Shown: piece by piece, positions 1 through 7,259 of the stretch
Layout of the letters: every line of letters starts with the position of its first letter
Numbering within the stretch: position 1 is the stretch's first letter
Program-made: the position numbers and the translations under genes
The notes under the pieces: model-generated
Database searches by the model: none
Told to the model about the DNA's origin: nothing
Seen by the model: the letters and a program-made list of their open reading frames with translations, nothing else
From: Fibrobacteres bacterium CG2_30_45_31
Lineage (GTDB): Bacteria; Fibrobacterota; Fibrobacteria; Fibrobacterales; Fibrobacteraceae
NCBI GenBank assembly: GCA_001873075.1
Contig: MNYL01000193.1
Coordinates: 1-9,336, forward strand
Direction of reading: 5' to 3'
DNA length: 9,336 nt

Positions 1-1268
1 GCCCATTCGGCCATAGCTCCACTCACATTCGTAGGGGCGGAGATCCAATGGGAAAAATCGGCTATTTCCGATTCATCAAAACCGCTTTTGAGTCCCTCGA
101 GATAAGCGTCGCGTTTGATGATAAAACGTAAGTAAGGTTCATCATTTTGAACGGTGGCAAGACACGAGGTCATAAAGAGCACACGAGGGGCACTTTCTAC
201 AGAAATGATCATTTCAAAATTAGGGAGCGTCGAAATCTGGGCCCCTTGCAAAGGATCCATCTGAGACGAAATCCACTGATGCGCCCAATCGCTCATTTTG
301 ACAAAAGAAATATTGTTTCGATCGATCGCAAAATCAATAAATCCCATGATCCACAATTCACGAAGGGGCTTTGCGAGAGAAGTCCAAGTAAGCGGACGCT
401 CATCATCGGGAAGGCGGCAAGAAGGATCCAAAATCCAAAATAAACGGGCGATGGCAACAATGTCTTGTGGCGTTTTCATGGCACAAAGCAATTGCTTAAA
501 ATGTTCCATATCTCCGTGAAAACGTTCCCCTACCCACCAATGCAAAAATTCGTGACGTAAGCGAAAACCGCTCCGTTTTAAAAAAGCAATTCCCGTGGGG
601 GATGCTTGCAATAAATTATTCTGGTGAACCAACCAACCTTTTTCTGAAAGGAATTGCATAATGAGAATCACTTCATCATGCGAAGCTTCCGTAGAAACCG
701 GGCGGGAATAGGTAATGGCCTCTTCAGCGATCTGCAAAGAACGACGGTGCAAATTACCGGTGCCGTTCATGCGCATTTTCCCCAGTTGAGCAAACGAGAG
801 AACCTCACAAATATGCCAATCCAGCATCCCAGAATTACTCACATAACGCAAATTCGTAGGCACTGGAGTTGCAACACTCGGTTTGACTAGGCTCTCCATA
901 AATTCTTCAAAGCCCTGATAGATAAAGGAGCCTCGATCATTTTTGCTACGCCATAAATAAAGATCCTTGGCGGCATCCAACAAAAAAGATTCTAATGCCT
1001 GACGATAGTCACTCGAAACAGCAAGACGGAGTTCGTTTAATTCGAGACCGCGACTTCCACTCAAATAAATCAAAGAAATACAATCTTTTTGCCATTGTTC
1101 TAAACTATTGACAAAAGCCGCGAATCGCTTTTTTTCTAGAAAAAAAGTGGCCGTTTCAGACAAAATCAAAGAATTATTGAGAAGGCCTTTTTGCCCATAG
1201 GCTTTGGCATGCATATCCCTAAGCAGTGGCTTAGACATACCATCCAAAAACGTTTGCAAAGAGAACAT
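1..1268 (-). CDS. helicase-associated (XPB N-terminal-like) protein, partial
   Basis: This frame is open from the ATG at 1268 to the window edge, giving 422 complete codons and no stop, so the C-terminus is missing. Residues 190-240 look like a winged helix (HDEVILIMQFLSEKGWLV, then SPTGIAFLKRSG). Around 348-415 comes the pattern LPNFEMIISVES, then a strand YLRFIIKRDAYLEGLKSGFD, then EIADFSHWISAPTN. As I recall the family, this is the hallmark of the helicase-associated domain (Helicase_C_3, related to the XPB/Ssl2 N-terminal region): a 'P-F-x-hhh' strand, a 'Y-R-h-T/K-x-x-x-h-x-x-G' unit and 'LxxhSxxPhPxNV'. I see no Walker motifs in this part. Such genes often sit beside a bacterial XPB helicase, which could lie beyond the left edge. 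The start is supported by GGAGG at 1277-1273; an in-frame ATG at 1280 has no such site. The gene lies 69 bp after the DinG-type gene on the same strand, so co-transcription is likely. Role in DNA repair or transcription is inferred. Confidence 0.75.
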   Translation of the reverse strand, partial: MFSLQTFLDGMSKPLLRDMHAKAYGQKGLLNNSLILSETATFFLEKKRFAAFVNSLEQWQKDCISLIYLSGSRGLELNELRLAVSSDYRQALESFLLDAAKDLYLWRSKNDRGSFIYQGFEEFMESLVKPSVATPVPTNLRYVSNSGMLDWHICEVLSFAQLGKMRMNGTGNLHRRSLQIAEEAITYSRPVSTEASHDEVILIMQFLSEKGWLVHQNNLLQASPTGIAFLKRSGFRLRHEFLHWWVGERFHGDMEHFKQLLCAMKTPQDIVAIARLFWILDPSCRLPDDERPLTWTSLAKPLRELWIMGFIDFAIDRNNISFVKMSDWAHQWISSQMDPLQGAQISTLPNFEMIISVESAPRVLFMTSCLATVQNDEPYLRFIIKRDAYLEGLKSGFDESEIADFSHWISAPTNVSGAMAEW

Positions 1269-1272
1269 ACAA

Positions 1273-1277
1273 CCTCC
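1273..1277 (-). promoter_or_regulatory. ribosome binding site for the helicase-associated gene
   Basis: GGAGG, four bases before the ATG at 1268, is the clearest Shine-Dalgarno sequence in the window. It decides between two in-frame ATGs (1280 and 1268), because it overlaps the codons right after the upstream one. Other genes here have weak sites, for example AAGGAT before the DinG-type gene, or none visible, as for lepB and the phosphatase. Confidence 0.6.
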
Positions 1278-1337
1278 CATTAAGGGAGCCAAAGATAATA
1301 AAAAGAACGGTAAACCCCAAGTGTGAGGAATTAATCC

Positions 1338-4067
1338 TTACACACCCAGTTTCGCTTTCAATTCCTCCAAGCTTTGGACAACCGTGTGATTATTGCCCCA
1401 GAGGCGCGTAAAGCTCTTTCCGTAGGCTTCGGTGACCAATCGGTTGTCGAGGAGCAACAAAACGCCGCTATCCCCTTCTCCGCGAATGAGACGGCCCATC
1501 CCTTGGCGAAGTTCTAAAAGCGCTTCGGGCACAAATAAGTTCCGGAATGCATTTTCGCCTTTTTCTTTCATCCGATCCGCTTTACTCGCGACCAGTGGGT
1601 CGCCTGGATTTGGGAACGGCAATTTGGGAATCACTAGGAGTTCCAAAGCCTCTCCGGGGAGGTCGATCCCTTCCCAAAAGACTTGACAGCCGAGCAAGCA
1701 GGATTCGCGTTCTTTGCGGAACATTTCCACGAGGCTATCCATGCCGCCATCCACATGCTGGCTCAAGAGAAGTTTATTTTTTTCCGCGAACAAAGGCATC
1801 AGTGCGGAGTGAACCTTGGTCATGCTCACAATGCTTGTAAAAAGAGCCAACGTGTTGCGCTTATTCTGGGGTAAAATAGAGCAAAGGACATTTTCTAAAG
1901 CTGCCTGATATTCAGGATCATTGGGCTTTGGTAAAAAGTTGGCAATCAATACCGTCCGCTTGGCATTCACATCAAATGGTGCTTCGTAAATACGAGTGAA
2001 GGGTCTTTTCCCTGCGGGGAGATTCTCTGAATTCATTCCCATTTGGGCGATATAATAATCAAGAGTTCCTTGCACTGAAAGGGTGGCAGAGGTGAACGTC
2101 GCCGATTTGATCCAGGGATAAAACTTCTCTGCCCATATTTTACCTGGGTCCAGAGGCATTGCATTCATAATCACAGTATGAGGATTAAAGGGCTCTTCCA
2201 AATAGAAGACCCAATCTTCACGGTTGCCTTTGGAGATAAAATCAAAATCATCGGCAAAATGAACCGTATCGGAAATAATTCCATCGAGATCCCGGGCAAA
2301 GCCGTCCAAGGTTTTTTCTTCTCGTAACAAAGTCACGAGTGAATCAGAAGTCGCTTTTAGACCTACCAAAGCGTCCAATACAGCCTTAGGATCCGCATCG
2401 AATTCAGCAAATATTCCTTGAGTAAAACGGAAATTATTTTCTTTGCGTTTGCCCACTTTTTTGCCCAACTTCAGGAAAAAGCGATGCAATTGTTTTTCAG
2501 CTTCAGAGACGTCGCTCCGGAGGTGAGCACACAAAGGCTGCAATGCTTGTGAAGGCTTTTCAAGCGCAACGATTTTGCGTTCAATCTCAGCAATGAGTCC
2601 CTTGTCCTCGGCTTTCATGTGCACGAGTGTTTTGAAAATATTTCGCAAACGGAAAAACCGAAGAGAACGGCCAAAGGAATGGTGACTCAAGTTCGGTAAA
2701 CGATGGGCTTCATCAAAAACGATATGATCGTAGGCAGGGAGAAGTGCGAAATCCAGAGCCAAATCGGCAAGGAAAAGAGAATGATTGATAAAGACCAAAT
2801 TTGCCTTGGCCGCGCGACGGCGTGCAGAGAGCCCTGGGCATTTGGAGAAAAATGGGCAACGCTCCCCAGTGCAGGTAGAAGCATCACTCGAAATTTTTGC
2901 CCACAAAGCCCGATTGCGATTCAAGTTAAAACCGGTATTTTCGTTGCCATCGCCCGTGGAAGTCCTTTCCACCCAAGGGAGAAGAGTCATAAAAGTTTCG
3001 CGTTCATCACTCGCAAGCAACGTATCCGTGAAATCCAAATGTTCCTGGAATTTTCGGTAGCAGATGTAATTACCACGTCCCTTGAGAACGGTGGCGGAAA
3101 CTTTACCCTCTAACAAAGGAGCAATCGAAGGTAAATCGCGCTGCCAGAGTTGTTCTTGCAAAGCCCGTGTGGCGGTACTGATCACCACCCGTTCACCGGC
3201 CGCCGCTTTGAGTGCTGCTGGGAGCAAATAGGCAAGCGTTTTACCGGTACCCGTGCCCGCTTCCAAAATGGAAAGCCCCCCCTTATACATGTTGCGTTCC
3301 ACAATTTCCGCATAGTCCACTTGAGCTTCACGAGCCACAAAATCGGGAAGTATTTTAGAAAGTTTTCCTTCGGCGCCAAAAAATTCACGAATTCGTGGCA
3401 TGTAAGGGGTTTTGTTCCCCATAGGCGCTGGAATATCCTCTGGATCCTCGGCATTCAAAATTGTGTGGTCTGGAGTCACAGCATCAAATACGGCTTCCCA
3501 AACAGTGCCCAAAGAAAGATTGTGGAGGTGGTACTTTTCAAAAGCAGAAAATTTTTCCACTTCATGGAGTGCCAAACAAAAAAGTTTTCCGCAAGCATCG
3601 GCATCAGGCAAAGCTCGATGAGCCTTTTCACGTTCTATCCCTAAATGTTTGACGAGCGTTTCCAAACGATGATTGGGGACGTCCTGAAAAGCAATACGGG
3701 AGAGCAAAAGCGTATCAAAAACAGGGTGGGATTCAAAAGCGATTCCCACAGTAGCAAAAGCATTTTTGAGAAATTTGAAATCGAACTGGGAGTTGTGTGC
3801 CACTAAAGGAATGTCGCCAATAAATTCACGCACCTTGCCCGCAAGGCTTGCAAAGTCTTCTGCGGAAGCGAGTTCTTCGTTGGTAATTCCTGTTAATGTG
3901 GTGATGAAAGAACGAAGTGTCTGTTTGGGTTTTACCAAAAAATCACGGCTATCCACAGAAACGCCGTTTTCAAAGCGTTCCATCGCAATTTCAATGATTT
4001 CATCATTTTCAAAATCCAATCCTGTAGTTTCTAAATCTACAGCAATAAAAACATTTGGTTTCATCAT
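1338..4067 (-). CDS. dinG: DnaQ-type 3'-5' exonuclease / DinG-family (XPD-like) DNA helicase fusion
   Basis: This is a 909-residue, two-part DNA repair enzyme. Residues 1-170 form a DEDDh exonuclease with D11 and E13 (DLETTG), D96 (HNSQFDF), H150 and D155 (HRALPDAD). Residues 235-909 form a superfamily 2 helicase of the XPD/DinG type: Walker A GTGTGKT at 271-277, DEAH at 452-455, SATLS at 660-664, motif V FWEGIDLPG at 797-805 and motif VI QGMGRLIRG at 855-863. Four cysteines (C336, C399, C404, C410) lie between Walker A and DEAH, where XPD-family enzymes bind a 4Fe-4S cluster. Known family members unwind DNA 5' to 3' using ATP. Firmicute fusions of this layout usually lack the cluster, so having both parts is notable. 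Two ATGs start the frame (4067 and 4064); AAGGAT upstream fits either. It begins 24 bp after the lipoprotein gene, probably in the same operon. Activity and polarity are inferred. Confidence 0.95.
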   Translation of the reverse strand: MMKPNVFIAVDLETTGLDFENDEIIEIAMERFENGVSVDSRDFLVKPKQTLRSFITTLTGITNEELASAEDFASLAGKVREFIGDIPLVAHNSQFDFKFLKNAFATVGIAFESHPVFDTLLLSRIAFQDVPNHRLETLVKHLGIEREKAHRALPDADACGKLFCLALHEVEKFSAFEKYHLHNLSLGTVWEAVFDAVTPDHTILNAEDPEDIPAPMGNKTPYMPRIREFFGAEGKLSKILPDFVAREAQVDYAEIVERNMYKGGLSILEAGTGTGKTLAYLLPAALKAAAGERVVISTATRALQEQLWQRDLPSIAPLLEGKVSATVLKGRGNYICYRKFQEHLDFTDTLLASDERETFMTLLPWVERTSTGDGNENTGFNLNRNRALWAKISSDASTCTGERCPFFSKCPGLSARRRAAKANLVFINHSLFLADLALDFALLPAYDHIVFDEAHRLPNLSHHSFGRSLRFFRLRNIFKTLVHMKAEDKGLIAEIERKIVALEKPSQALQPLCAHLRSDVSEAEKQLHRFFLKLGKKVGKRKENNFRFTQGIFAEFDADPKAVLDALVGLKATSDSLVTLLREEKTLDGFARDLDGIISDTVHFADDFDFISKGNREDWVFYLEEPFNPHTVIMNAMPLDPGKIWAEKFYPWIKSATFTSATLSVQGTLDYYIAQMGMNSENLPAGKRPFTRIYEAPFDVNAKRTVLIANFLPKPNDPEYQAALENVLCSILPQNKRNTLALFTSIVSMTKVHSALMPLFAEKNKLLLSQHVDGGMDSLVEMFRKERESCLLGCQVFWEGIDLPGEALELLVIPKLPFPNPGDPLVASKADRMKEKGENAFRNLFVPEALLELRQGMGRLIRGEGDSGVLLLLDNRLVTEAYGKSFTRLWGNNHTVVQSLEELKAKLGV

Positions 4068-4091
4068 CTTATCCTTTTTTCAAATATCTCT

Positions 4092-5870
4092 TCAAGGCAA
4101 TGGAGGCAAATTTTGAATTAATGAATCCAAAGTATTATTTCCATTAGAAAGTCGCAACGTATCACTGGGAGAACGCCAAGGAGCACCCCAATCCAGAGGA
4201 TTCAAGCGGCCTGCATAAGGGGAATCCATTCCCCCTTTCACACGGTAATAATCTACCACGTAGGCACCTTCCATCAAGCGATCCAATTTAAAGTTTCCAT
4301 TCATGGTACAAGGGGCGATCACTATTTTTCCATTTTCCACAGAACGGAGACGAACGCGCGTGTGAATATCGCCTTTAGGAATTTTGCCCTCCAGAGACGC
4401 GAGTTTGAGTTTAGCGATCGTTTCAAAACGAACAATGTTATGCGATTTCATAGTAATAACGGTATCACGGAACCCTGTACTATCCGCGGGTTTTAACGTG
4501 GTATCTGCATACATCTGGAGCAATTCCACCTTAGCATCGGTGAGCCACGGTTTTTCGGCTCGCACTTCAAAGCGCGTAGGATCCAGGCGAGAAACTACAG
4601 TAGGGAGAGTATCCTTATTCATAACAATGACGAGCCCTTTGCCCAAAGAATCCCCAACCACAGGTTTGTTAAAGACGACTTCAATGGGAGTATCAGGGAA
4701 AATATTTTTACTACCACCCACGGGTTCTGTGGCGGCAACGGCGGCAGTGAGCGTATCGCCCGAAAATTTTTCCCAAGTCAACGAGAACGAGTTTAAACGA
4801 GAATTCAAGCCGCGTTGCAATGAATCTCGCGCCTCATTACAGCTGAAGACATAAGTGGTGTCTGGCGAAGGAGCGGGGTTAAAAAGAAAAATAGGATCCG
4901 CCCCTTTCGGAGATTTATACACATTGACAGGAAAAAGACGTGTAGAATCCATTTTCGTCAATCGGCAATTTTTGAGACTGGTAAAACCACTGTCCAAAAT
5001 GATATCGCGAGAAAACTTTGTAGACAAACGATTGCGCCCCAGTGGAGTCACACTTTCTAAACTCATCAAACTAGTGTCTTGATCCGCAAGGGCAATCCAA
5101 AGAGAATCTTTTGTATCGGTAGAAAGAACAATATCATTTTCACCAACGCCAGCCCATTCTGCAAGAGGCTCTACACGTTGATTGCCATTCACATCGACAA
5201 ACGCCACAACGCGGTATCGCCCCGCACGAAGTCCACCCAAACGAAACCAACCATTGCTATCTGCTTGAGTCACAAAAAGAGGCGGTTCAAAATCGAGCCG
5301 AGGCAAAGAATCGGGCACGACATTAGTCGTATCCTTATACTTTTTCAAATAACGCCGTGTGGCTCTTTCACTTCCTAGTAAAAAAAGTCCCACACTCGGA
5401 TACTGTTTTTGTTTAATCATCGCCGCAGTCACCATCACGCGGCCCTTTAAGAATAAAGAATCAATGGAGGAGCCTGTAGAAAAGGCCAGTTGGAAAGGCT
5501 TTGCCACCGCATTCCCATGCAAATCTTTGATGCCACTTGCCACAGTGATCGTATAAGTGGTATTGGAATCCAATGGTGCATTGGAGCGAATAGTAAGCAA
5601 ATCGCCATCGACTTCAAATCGTAATTTTTTTTCAATCGGTGGAGAAATAGTAATAGCACTGCGAGGGACGGAGGAGTTAATCCACTCATCAAATTGAACA
5701 TTCACCAATAATTCTTGGGATTGATTTACGGAATTGGGGTTCGGGTAAATACCCGCCACACGAGGGGGCAATTTGTCTTCAGGGCCACCAGAAGGGGCTT
5801 CCATGGTGGCACAGCCAGCAAAGAGGAGCGCCTGAGCGAGAGCCAATGAAAAGAATTTGCGCGTTTGCAT
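4092..5870 (-). CDS. Ig-like (Big_5/SbsA-type) domain lipoprotein
   Basis: This is a 592-residue predicted lipoprotein of unknown function. The start is placed at the ATG at 5870 rather than the longer frame from 5912, because it gives a proper signal: a basic start (MQTRK), a hydrophobic core and the lipobox LFAGC, with C20 as the lipidated residue. The mature protein opens with SGGPEDKLPP, a GGP-x-D-x-PP motif seen after the cysteine in many Bacteroidota-type lipoproteins. Residues 35-131 match a Big_5 Ig-like domain (IYPNPNSV, VQFDEWI, LDSNTTYTITV, IKDLHGN, FQLAFSTG). Residues 205-236 look like a second beta domain with the loop FVDVNGNQR. A weaker Big_5-like stretch lies near 388-485 (FPDTPIEVVFNKPV), followed by a C-terminal beta domain. 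The start codon shares one base with the lepB stop (TGATG), implying translational coupling, with GGGGAG just upstream. A surface or periplasmic structural role is plausible but inferred. Confidence 0.88.
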   Translation of the reverse strand: MQTRKFFSLALAQALLFAGCATMEAPSGGPEDKLPPRVAGIYPNPNSVNQSQELLVNVQFDEWINSSVPRSAITISPPIEKKLRFEVDGDLLTIRSNAPLDSNTTYTITVASGIKDLHGNAVAKPFQLAFSTGSSIDSLFLKGRVMVTAAMIKQKQYPSVGLFLLGSERATRRYLKKYKDTTNVVPDSLPRLDFEPPLFVTQADSNGWFRLGGLRAGRYRVVAFVDVNGNQRVEPLAEWAGVGENDIVLSTDTKDSLWIALADQDTSLMSLESVTPLGRNRLSTKFSRDIILDSGFTSLKNCRLTKMDSTRLFPVNVYKSPKGADPIFLFNPAPSPDTTYVFSCNEARDSLQRGLNSRLNSFSLTWEKFSGDTLTAAVAATEPVGGSKNIFPDTPIEVVFNKPVVGDSLGKGLVIVMNKDTLPTVVSRLDPTRFEVRAEKPWLTDAKVELLQMYADTTLKPADSTGFRDTVITMKSHNIVRFETIAKLKLASLEGKIPKGDIHTRVRLRSVENGKIVIAPCTMNGNFKLDRLMEGAYVVDYYRVKGGMDSPYAGRLNPLDWGAPWRSPSDTLRLSNGNNTLDSLIQNLPPLP

Positions 5871-7195
5871 CACTCCCCTACGAGATGAACAATTTTGCCT
5901 AGGCGCGTCCAACGAATTTTAAATGGAATAGTGAACCAGGAAACGGGGTTTCCAAAAGAGAAAGATCCATCGCTATTTTCAAAGGAGAAATAGACAACAA
6001 ATGCCTTTGCCTTGATGTTTCGCCTAGCAACAAAACCCCAGTAACGACTATCCGCAGAATTATCGCGATTATCACCCATCATGAAATAGACAGGGGCTTT
6101 CACCTTATACGTATTGATCGGCTTTCCATTAAAAGTCAAATGGTAATGAAGCGCCCAGTGAGCGGTAGAATCTTCGATTTTTAATCGCATGACATTGCTC
6201 GCCAAATCCTGCAATTGAGCCCCTTCAAAATAATCATAACTCACAGCACGAGTAAATCCTGAAACAGAAGCATTCGGATCCAATCTCGGGAGAAAACCCG
6301 TACGGGCCAAATTGCTAAACAAGGCAAAAGGCATAGGCCCTGTGATAGTATCGCCTTGACGTAAGCCCTGACCTACCGCGCCACCGTTCGCAAGCAATGC
6401 ATTGATCAAAAGCCCGCGATCATTTTCCACTGGCACACGAAAATTTTCAAAAACATAGTTTGAAACCGGAACGCCCTCTTTTTCCAAAGAGAGCTGTAAC
6501 TCAATACGATCATCAGGATTTTCCTGAATCATCAAAGAACGAATCCACCACAAGCGCGGCAAAGAAAGCGTATCCAGCAAAATTTTGTCCCCAGGAGAAG
6601 GAAGCCGAACCGGAGCCAAAAAATCCCTTGAAGAAAAAGAACGGTACTTTGCAGAATATTTACCGTGGCCAGGAATTTCTGCCCGCACCTGTCCATTGAC
6701 AGCGAGTATCCCTTGATGCACTTCAACCGTTTGTCCACTCATCGCCATACAACGCTTGATAAAATCTTTCGGGCCGTCGGCATAATGGACAATGTGGGGG
6801 TTCCCAGGAACGGGTGATTTATCCCAGTAGAAATTGCCAAACATTAAAGCATTCGCAATATGTGTGTAGCGCACCCGATCGTAATCTGGATATTCTGGCT
6901 CCCCCGGATAACGGAAGATAATCACATCGCCCGGTTTCGGATCTTGGAACCCAGGGAACTTACTATCAGAAAAGGGAATGGGAGATCCATAAGTGAATTT
7001 GAGCCCCAAAAGAAAATCTCCCGTAAGGAGCGTGTCTTCCATGGATCCACTCGGAATTTGAAATGCCTGGATCACATACTGAATCACCACTAATGCACAA
7101 ACAATAGGAATGACTATTTCACGGAGCAACCCGCGAAAATAACGTGATGTACGAGATTGTTGCTTAACGCTAGAGGATTCTTTTTCTTGAGCCAT
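5870..7195 (-). CDS. lepB: signal peptidase I, long form with a large insertion
   Basis: This inner-membrane protease (441 residues) removes signal peptides from exported proteins. One membrane segment lies at about 27-45 (IVIPIVCALVVIQYVIQAF). Box B, IPSGSMEDTL, holds the catalytic Ser51. Box D, DFIKRCMAMSGQTVE, holds the catalytic Lys147. Box E, GDNRDNSADSR, is at 374-384. All catalytic elements are present, so the enzyme should be active. It is longer than the E. coli enzyme (about 324 residues). There are about 95 residues between Ser and Lys, and about 225 between Lys and box E, which include a region (about 170-365) absent from compact enzymes; long forms are also known in Bacteroidota. 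The only usable start is the ATG at 7195; it has no clear Shine-Dalgarno sequence and lies 15 nt past the terminator. The stop overlaps the start of the next gene by one base. Confidence 0.95.
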   Translation of the reverse strand: MAQEKESSSVKQQSRTSRYFRGLLREIVIPIVCALVVIQYVIQAFQIPSGSMEDTLLTGDFLLGLKFTYGSPIPFSDSKFPGFQDPKPGDVIIFRYPGEPEYPDYDRVRYTHIANALMFGNFYWDKSPVPGNPHIVHYADGPKDFIKRCMAMSGQTVEVHQGILAVNGQVRAEIPGHGKYSAKYRSFSSRDFLAPVRLPSPGDKILLDTLSLPRLWWIRSLMIQENPDDRIELQLSLEKEGVPVSNYVFENFRVPVENDRGLLINALLANGGAVGQGLRQGDTITGPMPFALFSNLARTGFLPRLDPNASVSGFTRAVSYDYFEGAQLQDLASNVMRLKIEDSTAHWALHYHLTFNGKPINTYKVKAPVYFMMGDNRDNSADSRYWGFVARRNIKAKAFVVYFSFENSDGSFSFGNPVSWFTIPFKIRWTRLGKIVHLVGE

Positions 7196-7210
7196 AGGGA
7201 CATAAAATAG

Positions 7211-7233
7211 AAAAAGCCCGGCTTCGGGCTTTT
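7211..7233 (-). terminator. rho-independent terminator, possibly also a lepB leader attenuator
   Basis: On the minus strand the sequence forms a 9-bp stem, AAAAGCCCG paired with CGGGCTTTT, around a four-base loop AAGC, and runs into a T-tract. The stem has five G/C pairs and a flanking A/T arm, so it can work in both directions. It begins 26 bp after the LytTR gene stop codon, as expected for its terminator. Only 15 nt separate its end from the lepB start, which leaves no room for a separate lepB promoter with a normal leader. See the findings. Confidence 0.85.
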
Positions 7234-7259
7234 GGTTTTAGTGAAAAAGAAAGCGTTCA

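Noticed and set aside
147..890. Short plus-strand open frames at the left end
   Set aside because: They oppose the long uninterrupted minus-strand frame with helicase-associated features, and none shows a recognisable domain.
1269..1337. Promoter for the helicase-associated gene
   Set aside because: A TATTAT box is present near 1298, but no -35 partner at proper spacing; co-transcription with the DinG-type gene explains expression as well.
1321..1343. Hairpin at the end of the DinG-type gene: GTGTGAGGA and TCCTTACAC around a five-base loop
   Set aside because: In the minus-strand RNA it has a C-A mismatch in the stem and no T-run directly after it, so it is not a convincing terminator; it may be chance.
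2703..3644. Plus-strand open frames of 90-164 codons within the DinG-type gene
   Set aside because: They are antisense to conserved helicase motifs and rich in basic and cysteine residues typical of shadow translation.
5871..5912. Upstream ATG at 5912 for the lipoprotein gene
   Set aside because: It would put 14 polar residues before the signal peptide and bury the lipobox; the ATG at 5870 gives a standard lipoprotein signal and a one-base overlap with lepB.
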